A stretch of DNA of 64,000 nt. It comes from Symsagittifera roscoffensis (lineage: Eukaryota; Xenacoelomorpha; Acoela; Convolutidae). The stretch is from the NCBI RefSeq assembly GCF_963678635.1, contig NC_087068.1, positions 46,455,785 to 46,519,784 of the forward strand, written 5' to 3'. Each line of letters begins with the position of its first letter. The stretch's first letter is position 1. Below are positions 1 through 10,667 of this stretch, one piece after another. The notes under the pieces were generated by a model, which made no database searches, was not told the DNA's origin, and saw only the letters and a list, made by a program, of their open reading frames with translations. Both the position numbers and the translations under genes were made by a program.

Positions 1-3000
1 TTTCGGTGTGGGTAAGTCCTACCCCCACTCCCCGGACAAAAATATTTATCGACGTCCCCGTCGATGTAGTCGGGTCTGAATTGTCCTTAGGGATGTCCAG
101 TGGCCTGTCTGTTGCTGTCCATCCGAAAAGAGGGTCCTCTGTCTTCATGTAATTTGCTGCGGATATATCGACTTGCTGAATGCTTTGTCCTTCGTGGCTC
201 TCGTCCTTGACATCACGCATCCACTCTAGAATCCTCAAGTTCGTGTTCTCCCTCCTTTCTATTTCACTCTGCTCGAGATCCGTCTCCAATTCTGGCGTCG
301 AGTAATCATCCTGCGGATAATGTCCACCATCGTCAATGACCTGCCATTCCTCTCCGGCTTCCAGTTCGCCTGCGCTTAGTAGTTCATCGCCCAACTTGTC
401 TGGCTGTATCTTATCGATCAAGAAGTCATCCCCGTACCTATTGTACCTCATGCCTGTGCGTTTACGATTGCCAGTCCTGGTTTCCGGTGGTGTTGGTCGA
501 TCCGGCTCCATCCACTTCGGTACCTCGTTTTGCTCTGGGTCGTTCCAGTCTTCTTCTACAAATGAACCTGCATCCGACTCCACTTCTATCTTTTCGTTGT
601 CGTCCAAACTCAAGTTCTCATTACCATCATTTTTCTCTCTGGTGCCTTTCTCATTCACTTCGCACGCTGGTTCCACCACCAGGTACTCAAGACCTTCCAT
701 GTCTCTTGGTAGGCACCAGTCCTCCGGGGACGGGACATGAGGCTTCAGATTTTCGTAATGTGCTGCTCGCCCTGTACTCAAGCGATAGAACCGTCCTTGT
801 TGATGTACTTCCGTAATCATGAACGGTCCTCTCCATTTCTTGAGTAGTTTCTTTGTTCCCTTGGGCGGTATGACATTTTGGAAGACCCACACGTATTGGC
901 CCACTTCGTATGGCTTTGCTCTTAGTATCTTTTCGTCATATTTCTTGCGTTGCCTCATTTGCGCTTGCGCCGTGTTTCTCCGACATAGCTCGTTTAGCTC
1001 TTGTTGTCTTTTGATCGCTTCCTTCACGTATGCTTGAGGTGACGTCCTCTTCCCCTCGTACTCCGGGTAAAAGAATGTTATAGGCATTGCCCTTTCCCTG
1101 CCTGTCAACATCATGAAAGGACTGATACCCGTCGTTGAGTGCTGAGTACTATTATAGGCTCCTACTACCTGTGGCAGGTATTTGTCCCAGTCCGTCATGT
1201 ATCTCGAGCAGTACACCCTGAGCATGTTGACCAGTGTCCTGTTCTGTCTCTCTACCAACCCATTGGTCTGTGGATGATAGGTCGTCGAGTGCGCTTGAGC
1301 AATGTGTGATCTCTTCATCAATTCTTTTGTCAAGTCCCCCACAAAAGCCTTGCCGTTGTCTGACTGGAAAGTCATTGGACAACCATATCGCGATATCCAA
1401 TGCGTTATCAGGTGATCACATGTCTCCTCTGCCGAGGCTGTCTGGCACGGAACCGCTTCCGCCAACTTGGTGAAGTGATCTATTATAACTAGTATTTGGT
1501 TATAACCCGACTCCGTCATGCAGATTTTCTGATGGTCTATCTGCACCACTTCATTGAATTCCGAACTCTCGACAGACTTGAGGGGAAACTTCATCTTCCT
1601 TGGGTCTTTTACTTGAAGGCATGCTAGGCAGGCATTCACCCATCTCTCGCAAGCTTTTCTCATTCCCGGCCAATCAAACCTGTGAAGTATCCTTTGTTGT
1701 ACTTTATCTATCCCCTGGTGGCCCATCTGGTCGTGTGATCTGAAAAGCACCTCCGTTTGGTACAATTGTGGTAGTATGATGAGGTTGTGTTTGTGTAATA
1801 TTTTTTCCTCATCTCTTCTCTTGCACGCTACCACCCCTTCAGCTGTGTGATAAAGTAAATCTCTCTTTTCCTTGTAGAACTGGCTCAAGATCTTGTAGCT
1901 GTCTTCCTCAAGTTCCCCCTTCTCCTTGACTCCCGAATGGATCCATTTGGAGAGGTTACTTGTCATTTTGTCATTCTTCTGGGCCCTTATTAGGTCAGAC
2001 AGCCTGTATCTCGCCTTAACGTGCTCCTTTAGCGCCATGATCTGTCCATTCATTTCACCAGGGTTGTGGGTGTCATCACTCAGCTTCACACATATCATCC
2101 TTTTCACGATTTTCATGTCGTCTTCTGGTACCAGATTCGTTCTGACGTTTGAGTTGCACGATAGTTCCCTTAGTGGTTTTCTTGAAACTGCTATTTTCTC
2201 AAGCTCTTCACCACCTCGTACCTCTTGTGTTTCCAGATTGTACGTCCCTGAAGATGGATCCGTCTGTAATTCCCTGTCGTGCTGTCTTATCTTCTCTTCC
2301 GCCAGTATCATGCATAGACTGTCTTGGTCTTCGCTGCTCTCATCCGAGTCTTCATCCCATTCTTCACGCTCCCCGGACAATTTCCCTTCTCCGGTTTCGT
2401 CTTCTTCCATGAATCTGGACCACTCCCCGGACTCTTGATCTAGTCCCAGGTGTTCAACTTCTTCTCTGAATGTTACTTTCTTATCCCTGACTTTTGTCTG
2501 TTCCAGAATTTTGTCGGGGATTTTTTCAACTAGTGATCGCACAACTTCCTTGCTATCAGTGATGCTTCCTTTTGAGACGTCAGTATTGTTCACTGTTTCT
2601 TCTCTCCGAAGTATGGTTAGTTCCGGTGCCTCCTGACCTTTCCCTTGGATCACGGGCTTGTCATCTGATAGTTTCTCAAGCAACCTCATTAAGTTTTCAT
2701 CTATTCGGACCGTTCCCTCCTCTACCTGGGTGAGATCATAACCTTTTGCCTTGAGTGTCTCCCTCACGATCTTGGACTTGAGCATTATTCCTATCGGAAT
2801 CCCTCTATTTTTCTTCAAGATGGTCTTTTCAAGAGGCTCTTTCGGCAATTCGGGATGATCTTCTATCGGTTTGCCTGATTTGTCCAGCCATCTCGTGAGT
2901 GGAAGACTGTCGTACGTTTCTTTGTCCATAAAGGAGAAGCCGTCTTTGATCTCAGGTCTGTCCGCCTCTCTTTGTTCTTGCCTCTCGTAGAACTCCGTCT

Positions 3001-6000
3001 TCTTACTCAAGCTGTCAGCATTTTGATGTTTATCTCGTGTTCTGTGCTCAATTATCATGTTGTATCCATCCAAGCCAACTATCCACCTCCCAATATAGCT
3101 CTGGTCCATTGAGTACGTTTTCAGCCAGCTTAGTGCTCGGTTGTCGACTCGCAGCTTGAAGGGCTCACTGCCTAGGTATGCTCTGTATTTTTCGACAAAG
3201 GTGACCACCGCGAACATCTCTGCTTTCGGTGCTCCGTACTTCATTTCTGTGTCACTTAGGACCTTGCTCCCGTATGCTATTGGTCTCAAGACTGTCTTCC
3301 CATTCCATTCTTGTTCTTGATGGAGAATCCCAGAAATGGCGACTACTGACGCGTCCGTGTCTAGCACGTACATCCCCTTCTCTGTCGGCATACCCAGTAC
3401 TGGTGCCTCACATAGCTCTTTCTTTATTCTCTGGAATGACTCTTCTGCCGCGTTGTTCCACGTGAACTTCTTGCCCTTATGTCTCATTAGTTGTTGCATC
3501 GGGTATACCTTGTCCGCATAGCCCTTGATGAATTCTCTATAATAGTTGGCGAAACCCAGGAAGCTCATCAGCTGGTGCTCCGTCTTCGGTGATTTCCAGG
3601 TTAGGACTGCTTCCACGGCGTCTGGATCAGGTCTAATGCCGTGCTTATCTACCATCCTTCCCAAGTATTTAATCGAGTCCTTGAGTATCTCGCACTTTGA
3701 TGGTTTACACTTCAGCCCCGATCTCTTCATGCACGCGAACACCTCGTCAAGCCTCTCGATGTGGTCTTCTAGTGTCGGCGTCGCTATTACCACGTCGTCC
3801 ACGTAGCACATTACCAGGTTGCCGTACTTCTTCGTCACGCCTATCAACGCGTGTGCCATCAGCCGCTGAAACGTGGCTGTTGCATTGCAGAGTCCAAACG
3901 GCATCCGTTTCCATTGAAACAGACCCAACTCGCAGGCGAACCCTGTCTTGTCCCTGTCTTGCTTCCTTAATGGTACCTGCCAAAAAGCCGAGCCTAAATC
4001 AAGAGTCGTAAAAAATTTTGCATCACCTAATTTCGAGAGGCTCTCATCAATTCTAGGTATGGGATAGGCATCCTTCACCGTGACGGAGTTCAGGTATCGA
4101 AAGTCACAACAAAACCTTAACTGGTCGCCTTTCTTTTTGGCCATCACTACTCCACACGCCCACGGTGACTTGGATGGTTCTATCATGTCATACTCTAGTA
4201 ACGTTTCGATTTCTTTTCTACACGCGTCCGATTTGTGTGGGGTCATGCGCCTCGCCCCCTCCCTGTGTGGTACCGCGTTTTCCTCAAGTTCAATTTCATG
4301 TTCAACAAAATTACAACACCCGATATCCGCCTTATGCCTTGAAAAGACCTCCTCGTTCCGCTCTAGTACGTCCTTGATAGCTTCGAGCTGTTCATCTTTC
4401 AGTTTGCCCCTTAAATGTTCAATCTCCGGCAGAACCGGTTTGTCAATTTGCATTTCATCTAGTGTGGGTCTCTCTGGAAAGTTCGAACAGCTCGAAAGCC
4501 CATCGTCCGTTTCTGACTTAAGTGATTTGATAAGACCTGAAGAATCTTTTATTCTCTGCAATCGTCTCAAGATACAAATTTTGTCCCTGTGGTTGGGACA
4601 ATCAACAACTTCATTTTGTTTTGAGTTTTCAATTGTTTCATATCGAGTTTTAACCGGTAAAGCATATCCCAGCTTCCTGCCTCTCTGTATCGTGATCGGT
4701 ATATCAAGGGTATTTAACAAGACACTGACGCAGAGGCCGCTCTTCGTTATCGAAAATGATCTTCCTAAAACAGCAGCGCTTTGACTATTAGGATTTGGAA
4801 CTATACACACTTGCTTGTTGTCACTTAGTTCATTATAATTTTTCATCCTCAAGCTTACGATTGCCGCTTCATTAGCTTTTAACCTCACTCTCTTACTCAA
4901 GAATACCGGTGCTTTGTTTTCATTCGCCATTATTAAATTTACCGGTTTGATTGCGTACCTCCTATCCGGATTCCGTATCCTGAACATTGCATTATTTAGA
5001 TCAATCGTTACGTCGAAATTCCTGATGAAGTCTCTGCCCAAAATGAATTGGTCAGATTCATCTAGGTTTTCTACCACGATGAAGCTCATCCACAGGTTAC
5101 GTTCCCCCAAATTGAGGGCTATTATCGGCGTCCTGCCCAGCACCCGTAGGGCCCCTTTGTTTGCAGCTGACAGCCGTATTCTCGAGTCTATCAAGTCACC
5201 TTTGTCAAAGCCCATCTTTTCCCATGTTTCGATTGGTATGACGCTCAAGACTGCTCCCGTGTCAAGTAATCCACGCAACTGAGTCTTTTTGCCATTTATG
5301 TCTAGCACGTGCCCTGTCACGTCTGCTTCCGTCCCGATGTGCATTGCATCTTCTTCAAGCATGGCACAGTGTCCGATCGATCTTACTTTCAATTCTTCTT
5401 TCCCTACATAGATTTGTCCAATTAGGTCTTCGTCGCATGTTATCATCGTCTTTGTATAGATGTTGATTCCATCTATATTCAGCATGACCTCGTGTGGACC
5501 ATAAGCTTCAGTGTACCTATTATCAACACGTACCGATTTGCTGCCCCCTCTCGTGAGTAGTGCCCTAAGCGCTCTAGAAGTCGTTTGTGGACTTATTCCA
5601 CTCAAGTAGTCTGCATACACGTCGATGTGCATTATCGTCTGGTCGCTCGGCTCGCTCAAGTTTCTGGTTACCTCGTGTCCGCCCACTGTGATTATCGACA
5701 TTATTCTTGCTCCGATTTTCGATATCCCAAAAGGTTTACCTGTCACCATTTTCACGGTGTTACAATTCCCAGTCTTCGTTGAGCCCGTTCTAGCCTCTGG
5801 TATTGAGTTCGATCCAGTTAATGCTTCGTTAAAATTTTGTCTTTCGATCTCCAACTTTAGTCGTTGCTCTATTTCTTTTGCTGCCAGATCTTGTTTCACT
5901 TTGGCAATTGCTTCCGTCGCCGCTTTCTCATAATTTATCTCTAGAGAGCTTCCGGCTGCGGAGTCTAACGCACCGCTAACATGTGTGACAGCTTTCACTG

Positions 6001-8233
6001 TCTTCGTCGGCAATTCGGTGTTTGGTGCCCCTAAGTTCCTAGATTCGAACTCGTTTTGCCTGTTCCTCTGATTCTGCACCGCCGCTAATGCCAACTTATG
6101 TTTGGGGTGATTCTGGTCCTTGACCGCTTCCCAGAACAAGGGACAATCCATTCTGAAGTGCCCCTCCTGGTTACAGAAGAAGCATCTGGCGCCTATCTTG
6201 ATGATTAAGCCATTGTAGTACTCGTGTTCCTCCATCTGACTCATATCCTCCTCATCCGGTGCATAACCTAGGCTCTTCATGCCTTGTTTGTACGTTGTGC
6301 AGTCAGCCACATGATGATCCGCTGACCCGCAGTTCGCGCATGATCTGCGCTTATCCATATCATCTCTAGGTTTGTACCATGATGACCTCTGGGGTTGACC
6401 TCCCCCTTGCGTGTTCCTGTTTTCAGAATATGAGTACTTCTTAGGTTTCATCAGCATGTATTCTCTTGATTTCTGTCTCATTTCTTCTGGGGTGGGTGCG
6501 CTGTCCTTCGACAATGTGTAGTATGTTGCTAACATTGTCCTTAAGTCATCACTTTTCACCCCATCGATGAACTTCGAGGCAATGCTAAAGTTCCGTCTAT
6601 TTGTCGACTCCTCTGGGTCACTCCTCCTTCTCAAGCTCTCGAGGTCATCTAGGAACCGATCTATTGACTCGTCGTCCCTCTGCCTTCTTTTTTCAAATCG
6701 CATCATCGCTTGGTGGCCTTTCATGCCTGACCCGAATCGATTCAGCAATATCTCGAAGATCTTGTCCGCGGTGTCGCGTTCTTCCTCCTTCTTTGCGACC
6801 ACGCATTTTAATGCCGTTCCTTCCAAGTTGCTCAGTATGGCTGTACATGCTTGCCTTTCGTCACTCAAGTTATCTTGCTCTAGATGTAATCTCATCACTT
6901 CCACCCAAGTGTCAATGCATCCATCGGAGTCGTCTTTGAATTCCTTTGGCTTCTTGAATGTCTTTCTTGTTTTTCCCTCTCTCCTGTCGCTCGAGTCAGT
7001 GTTCCTCGTGGCGAAGGCCTCTAGAGTCCTGTTCATCATCTCCCAAGTGCTGGCCCATGTCATAGCATCCGGTCCTGTGTTGCTGTTAGCTGTCGAATCT
7101 CCCGGAGCAGTCGTTGTATTCGACGTTCCATTCTTCATTATTGTTTTCGCAGCTGTTGGTGCTATGCTTATCGCATCCCTGGTTAAGGGCAACGGTGTCG
7201 ATTGCCGTTTGTTCCTTTGTGGTTCTGCAAAGTCAACTCTGGTGCCTTGCGTACGATCCGTTGTCGGTCTTTCTTGTGGAGTAGAACCTCTCAAGATTGC
7301 ATCCAACTTCGCCTGTATTGCACACGAACTCTCGGCTTGACTCTTGCTCATTGTGTCCATTCTCCTTTCCAGGCTCCCTAATTGGCTGTTAACATCATCA
7401 TATCGGTTCTTCAACTGTTGCATGTCTGTTTTGATGTTCTTTTCTCGTTCTTCATTGGTGGCTTCTACCTTGTCTGACATTTCCTTGAGTCTCTCCTCTG
7501 TTGCCTTAGCTAGGTTAAAATAACTGTCTAGATACTCGTGTTTGTTGTATCTTATCTCCTTTTTTATCACCTCTCTGTCTTCTTCACTGTTCTTAAGCCT
7601 TTTGTCGATTTGATTTAATTTCGCCAACAAGTCGCCCAGCTCTATGGTAGTCTCTTCGTGGTCAGCCGTCGGTTTCTCTTCGGCCGTAGCCTCTGCTTTA
7701 GCTTGTTCCTCATTCTGGCCGGCTTCTGTCGCTTTCGTGCTCACTGTACCAAATGTTCGTGCTCTTTCTGTTTTTGGTTCTTCAGTCACGTTTTCTTTCG
7801 CTTTGAATCCGACCATCATCGCCAACTTGTCTGTGAAGGATGTCTTTTTCACTTGAGAGTCGTTTTTCACAGTCTCTCGGGTATTGCCTGTTGTGTCTTC
7901 CAATGCGTCTATTCGTGAAAACTCCACGGTTTTTGGACTTTGGTCTTCCACGTGGGGCATCGGTGTGGATTCCGTTGTCCTCTTCTCCACTTCATCTACG
8001 CTCTGGTCTGGTGTCTCTAGGTCGATTTCGATTGTGGGCTCCACCTGTTTTTCCCCCACATCTTCTCGTGTCTTACTCTCGGTGCCACTTCTCGTACTGA
8101 CCATGTTAACTGAAAAGTTCTTCTTTGTTATCTTTGGGCCTGTTGATGTCGTTCCGCGCAGCGATGAATTATATTTCATGTTTGATCCACCTGACCTTTT
8201 TTCGAGCACCGGTACCCTACTCCGCCTCATCAT
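1..8233 (-). CDS. gag-pol: Ty3/gypsy Gag-Pol polyprotein of element 1, one frame, C-terminus beyond window edge
   Basis: One minus-strand frame runs from an ATG at 8,233 (in-frame TAA just upstream at 8,240-8,242) to the left window edge without a stop, at least 2,744 codons. Approximate order: charged N-terminus with a coiled coil (residues 200-285), Gag core (about 400-560), two CX2CX4HX4C zinc knuckles (about 630 and 680), aspartic protease with LLDTGA (about 988), reverse transcriptase with LRFCCDFRYL (about 1,374) and YVDD (about 1,477), RNase H with DTDAS (about 1,626), integrase with HHCC zinc site (about 2,165-2,200) and DDE residues in IDHF, SDNG and VERQ (about 2,254, 2,292, 2,326), and a GPY/F-type WRGPF module (about 2,466). 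A tail ending in VRGVGVGLTHT matches the segment just before the macro domain of element 2, so a macro domain probably follows outside the window. The intact frame suggests a young, possibly active copy. Frame continuity was checked at Gag, RT and IN and agrees throughout. Confidence 0.93.
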   Translation of the reverse strand, partial: MMRRSRVPVLEKRSGGSNMKYNSSLRGTTSTGPKITKKNFSVNMVSTRSGTESKTREDVGEKQVEPTIEIDLETPDQSVDEVEKRTTESTPMPHVEDQSPKTVEFSRIDALEDTTGNTRETVKNDSQVKKTSFTDKLAMMVGFKAKENVTEEPKTERARTFGTVSTKATEAGQNEEQAKAEATAEEKPTADHEETTIELGDLLAKLNQIDKRLKNSEEDREVIKKEIRYNKHEYLDSYFNLAKATEERLKEMSDKVEATNEEREKNIKTDMQQLKNRYDDVNSQLGSLERRMDTMSKSQAESSCAIQAKLDAILRGSTPQERPTTDRTQGTRVDFAEPQRNKRQSTPLPLTRDAISIAPTAAKTIMKNGTSNTTTAPGDSTANSNTGPDAMTWASTWEMMNRTLEAFATRNTDSSDRREGKTRKTFKKPKEFKDDSDGCIDTWVEVMRLHLEQDNLSDERQACTAILSNLEGTALKCVVAKKEEERDTADKIFEILLNRFGSGMKGHQAMMRFEKRRQRDDESIDRFLDDLESLRRRSDPEESTNRRNFSIASKFIDGVKSDDLRTMLATYYTLSKDSAPTPEEMRQKSREYMLMKPKKYSYSENRNTQGGGQPQRSSWYKPRDDMDKRRSCANCGSADHHVADCTTYKQGMKSLGYAPDEEDMSQMEEHEYYNGLIIKIGARCFFCNQEGHFRMDCPLFWEAVKDQNHPKHKLALAAVQNQRNRQNEFESRNLGAPNTELPTKTVKAVTHVSGALDSAAGSSLEINYEKAATEAIAKVKQDLAAKEIEQRLKLEIERQNFNEALTGSNSIPEARTGSTKTGNCNTVKMVTGKPFGISKIGARIMSIITVGGHEVTRNLSEPSDQTIMHIDVYADYLSGISPQTTSRALRALLTRGGSKSVRVDNRYTEAYGPHEVMLNIDGINIYTKTMITCDEDLIGQIYVGKEELKVRSIGHCAMLEEDAMHIGTEADVTGHVLDINGKKTQLRGLLDTGAVLSVIPIETWEKMGFDKGDLIDSRIRLSAANKGALRVLGRTPIIALNLGERNLWMSFIVVENLDESDQFILGRDFIRNFDVTIDLNNAMFRIRNPDRRYAIKPVNLIMANENKAPVFLSKRVRLKANEAAIVSLRMKNYNELSDNKQVCIVPNPNSQSAAVLGRSFSITKSGLCVSVLLNTLDIPITIQRGRKLGYALPVKTRYETIENSKQNEVVDCPNHRDKICILRRLQRIKDSSGLIKSLKSETDDGLSSCSNFPERPTLDEMQIDKPVLPEIEHLRGKLKDEQLEAIKDVLERNEEVFSRHKADIGCCNFVEHEIELEENAVPHREGARRMTPHKSDACRKEIETLLEYDMIEPSKSPWACGVVMAKKKGDQLRFCCDFRYLNSVTVKDAYPIPRIDESLSKLGDAKFFTTLDLGSAFWQVPLRKQDRDKTGFACELGLFQWKRMPFGLCNATATFQRLMAHALIGVTKKYGNLVMCYVDDVVIATPTLEDHIERLDEVFACMKRSGLKCKPSKCEILKDSIKYLGRMVDKHGIRPDPDAVEAVLTWKSPKTEHQLMSFLGFANYYREFIKGYADKVYPMQQLMRHKGKKFTWNNAAEESFQRIKKELCEAPVLGMPTEKGMYVLDTDASVVAISGILHQEQEWNGKTVLRPIAYGSKVLSDTEMKYGAPKAEMFAVVTFVEKYRAYLGSEPFKLRVDNRALSWLKTYSMDQSYIGRWIVGLDGYNMIIEHRTRDKHQNADSLSKKTEFYERQEQREADRPEIKDGFSFMDKETYDSLPLTRWLDKSGKPIEDHPELPKEPLEKTILKKNRGIPIGIMLKSKIVRETLKAKGYDLTQVEEGTVRIDENLMRLLEKLSDDKPVIQGKGQEAPELTILRREETVNNTDVSKGSITDSKEVVRSLVEKIPDKILEQTKVRDKKVTFREEVEHLGLDQESGEWSRFMEEDETGEGKLSGEREEWDEDSDESSEDQDSLCMILAEEKIRQHDRELQTDPSSGTYNLETQEVRGGEELEKIAVSRKPLRELSCNSNVRTNLVPEDDMKIVKRMICVKLSDDTHNPGEMNGQIMALKEHVKARYRLSDLIRAQKNDKMTSNLSKWIHSGVKEKGELEEDSYKILSQFYKEKRDLLYHTAEGVVACKRRDEEKILHKHNLIILPQLYQTEVLFRSHDQMGHQGIDKVQQRILHRFDWPGMRKACERWVNACLACLQVKDPRKMKFPLKSVESSEFNEVVQIDHQKICMTESGYNQILVIIDHFTKLAEAVPCQTASAEETCDHLITHWISRYGCPMTFQSDNGKAFVGDLTKELMKRSHIAQAHSTTYHPQTNGLVERQNRTLVNMLRVYCSRYMTDWDKYLPQVVGAYNSTQHSTTGISPFMMLTGRERAMPITFFYPEYEGKRTSPQAYVKEAIKRQQELNELCRRNTAQAQMRQRKKYDEKILRAKPYEVGQYVWVFQNVIPPKGTKKLLKKWRGPFMITEVHQQGRFYRLSTGRAAHYENLKPHVPSPEDWCLPRDMEGLEYLVVEPACEVNEKGTREKNDGNENLSLDDNEKIEVESDAGSFVEEDWNDPEQNEVPKWMEPDRPTPPETRTGNRKRTGMRYNRYGDDFLIDKIQPDKLGDELLSAGELEAGEEWQVIDDGGHYPQDDYSTPELETDLEQSEIERRENTNLRILEWMRDVKDESHEGQSIQQVDISAANYMKTEDPLFGWTATDRPLDIPKDNSDPTTSTGTSINIFVRGVGVGLTHTE

Positions 8234-8520
8234 TTCTATTTACAACTGCTTCTATTTACAATTTTATTATATACACGATTCTATTCTAAGGGTAAAAAAA
8301 AAATATTTTTTGTGGTAACAAATTCTGTACAACGTGTTAAAAACCTTCTCCAATTCCCTTTCTAAAACCTCCGAAAAATTTTCCTTAATTTGGTCTTAAC
8401 CCTACCTATTTCAATTTGTCTTATTCTGTCTTAAAACGCACTTGTTGTAATTTGACTTCAATTTCTATACCGTCCCAAGACTATTCGTCACTATCACAGT
8501 ACTCTCCGTTAGTGTCCTAA
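8234..8520. other. Element 1 leader, proximal part
   Basis: Non-coding stretch just upstream of the element 1 start codon, T-rich on the plus strand. I see no ORF or strong motif apart from the in-frame stop that sets the gag start. Confidence 0.4.
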
Positions 8521-9125
8521 GACCCTTGTACCAAGACCAGTGTCCCAAGGCTAGTGTCCCAAGACTACTGTCCCAAGGGTAGTGTCCCAAGACCAGTGTC
8601 CCAAGACTACTGTCCCAAGACTAGTGTCCCAAGGCTAGTGTCCCAAGACTACTGTCCCAAGACTAGTGTCCCAAGGGTAGTGTCCCAAGACCAGTGTCTC
8701 AAGGCTGGTATCCCAAGACTAGTGTCCCAAGGGTAGTGTCCCAAGACCAGTGTCCCAAGGCTGATGTCCCAAGACTAGTGTCCCAAGACTAGTGTCCCAA
8801 GACCACTGTCCCAAGACTGTCCCAGGACCACTGTCCCAAGACCACTGTCCCAAGACCCTGTCCCAAGACCCTGTCCCAAGACCCTGTCCCAAGACCCTGT
8901 CCCAAGACCACTGTCCCAAGACCACTGTCCCAAGACCCTGTCCCAAGACCACTGTCCCAAGACCCTGTCCCAAGACCCTGTCCCAAGACCACTGTCCCAA
9001 GACCCTGTCCCAAGACCACTGTCCCAAGACCCTGTCCCAAGACCCTGTCCCAAGACCACTGTCCCCAGGCCCTGTCCCAAGACCACTGTCCCAAGACCCT
9101 GTCCCAAGACCACTATCCCAAGACT
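8521..9125. repeat. TGTCCCAAGAC-type minisatellite in element 1 leader
   Basis: About 40 tandem copies of an 11-16-bp unit with the core TGTCCCAAGAC followed by a variable tail (CC, CACT, TAGTG). The left part has more divergent units and the right part is more uniform. The array lies in the 5' leader of element 1. Its open frames are simple LGQGLGTV-like repeats and are not regarded as genes. Confidence 0.93.
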
Positions 9126-9988
9126 GCTCTGTTTTAAGACTTCTTCGGTCTTGTCCCAATACTCGTCACGGAGTGTCTTCCTCGTTGTAGGGTCTTCTTG
9201 AACCACCGTACCTTGTACCACCACTCAAGCTCTAGTAAAATTTTCCCAAAAACCCTCTCTTAAAAGCCAAATGCTGACCCCCCTCTTCTTTTTGGTTGTT
9301 TCTCTTTCAATGTAGGTGCGCAGGTATCTTGTGATCACCTGTTCGTATATAACCAAACACAAATCCTCAATAAAATGCAACAAAAAATTTTAAGTAAGAA
9401 AAATAATAAAAACAGAAAAATGAGCCCACCTAAAATTTAAAGGTGACCAATGTCTACCTTTCGTCTAAAAAAATTGTCTGGTACCTAATTGCCACGCGTT
9501 TTCCTCCCCCCACTAGTGATCTTATGGGGTATCACAAAAGCTGTCTATATCCGGTCCCCCCTACCAAACCAACCAGCGTACCAGTCTCAACTCGAGTTGA
9601 ATTCTGGATCTCCACCTAATATTACCAACGCGTGTTAATTTCTAATGTAACTAAGTCAACGATGTCGACTAATTAGTTACTCTAATTTCCCCCTTTTTAC
9701 AATTTACAACCGCCAACCTCTAACTTAACCAGCCCCCCTTCTAACCTCCCCCCTTTCTAGCCCCCCTTCTTAAGCCTAAAAATTACTTTAAGCGCCGGGT
9801 GCTAAACCTCTCAAGAGAAAACCGTAGACCTGTTTCCAGGCCTGCTCAAGTAAAAACGTTCCTCAAAACTGGGGGATTTCGCTTATCCAATTTTACACTT
9901 ATCTCCTATAATGTAATGTGGATTCTAACGATACCCGTTCTGCCCAACTTGAGAACTCGAGAATTGCCAAATCCTTCTTGGCTGCTTT
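9126..9988. other. Element 1 leader, middle part, no gene seen
   Basis: Pyrimidine-rich non-coding DNA with several runs of C between 9,690 and 9,780. No conserved ORF or clear repeat was recognised. Its position between the minisatellite and the primer-binding site makes it untranslated leader. Confidence 0.4.
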
Positions 9989-10196
9989 CCCACTCGACTG
10001 GTCACCTGTTCCAGTCCAGTCTCCTATTGGTTCAGCCAAGTGTCCCTGAACCACTCTCCCACTCGGCTGGTCACCTCTTCCAATCAAGTCTCCTACTGGT
10101 TCAGCTCAAATGTCCCTGAACCACTTTCCCACTCGGCTGGTCACCTCTTCCAGTCAAGTTTCCTATTGGTCCAGCTAAGTTCCAAGCTATCTGAAA
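9989..10196. repeat. Three tandem copies of a 70-bp unit in element 1 leader
   Basis: Units begin at 9,989, 10,058 and 10,128 with CCCACTCGRCTGGTCACC and contain TCAAGTYTCCTAYTGGT. They are 69-70 bp long and nearly identical. They lie in the leader of element 1; no coding role is apparent. Confidence 0.85.
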
Positions 10197-10638
10197 ACCC
10201 TTGACAACGCCCCACTTCGGGCGCTTTATTCAGTTTACTGGTTTAAATTGCTAGGTTGATCGAAACGATCGAACTTGTAAAACAGTATGGGTATACTATT
10301 TAATTAATATAAAGGTTTGATCCAACTAATCTGGTGTCAAAGTCACTGTCTTTTTTCGTTTTATGGTTTTTGTTCCTTTTTCTATTCTTTTTTGGTTTTT
10401 GTTTTGCTTTTTGTCTTTTTGCTCGTGTTTTTGTCCCCCTAGTTGCCCCCCTATACTCGGTTAGCTAAGCCTCGTTCGGAGAGCGCACCAGGAAATTTTC
10501 TCGAGTTTTCTTAAAAAGCTATCACGGTACAACCGGAAGGTTTGCACGTTCCTGTCGAACCGTACCGCCGGTACTCTAGAATGGGCATTCAGCCCGAAGC
10601 TGTCTCAAGTGGGTTCGACTCCGTAGTCTTGATGTCGT
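10197..10638. other. Element 1 leader, LTR-proximal part
   Basis: Non-coding, with a T-rich block at 10,340-10,440. The corresponding leader of element 2 has a similar T-rich block at 31,670-31,800 at the same distance from its primer-binding site, so the feature is conserved in position between the two elements though the sequence has diverged. Confidence 0.4.
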
Positions 10639-10656
10639 AAACACCCAGGAGCGCCA
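10639..10656 (-). other. tRNA primer-binding site of element 1
   Basis: The plus strand reads CACCCAGGAGCGCCA at its right end, that is, a tRNA 3' end with CCA, so the element strand starts TGGCGCTCCTGGGTG. It lies 11 nt from the LTR edge at 10,668. The same 15 bases recur in element 2 at the same place. The G before CCA would fit a serine-type tRNA discriminator, but the tRNA identity is an inference. Confidence 0.75.
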
Positions 10657-10667
10657 TAAAAACACTA

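Noticed and set aside
3747-3983. 78-codon minus-strand frame in the RT region
   Set aside because: Out-of-frame shadow of the reverse transcriptase of element 1.
8719-9224. Minus- and plus-strand frames of 100-150 codons reading LGQGLGTV or CPKTLSQD repeats
   Set aside because: They are translations of the TGTCCCAAGAC minisatellite and exist in several frames at once.
10596-10620. T-arm-like GGGTTCGACTCC suggesting a tRNA gene
   Set aside because: No matching acceptor, D or anticodon arm around it; the nearby CCA-ended sequence is the primer-binding site.
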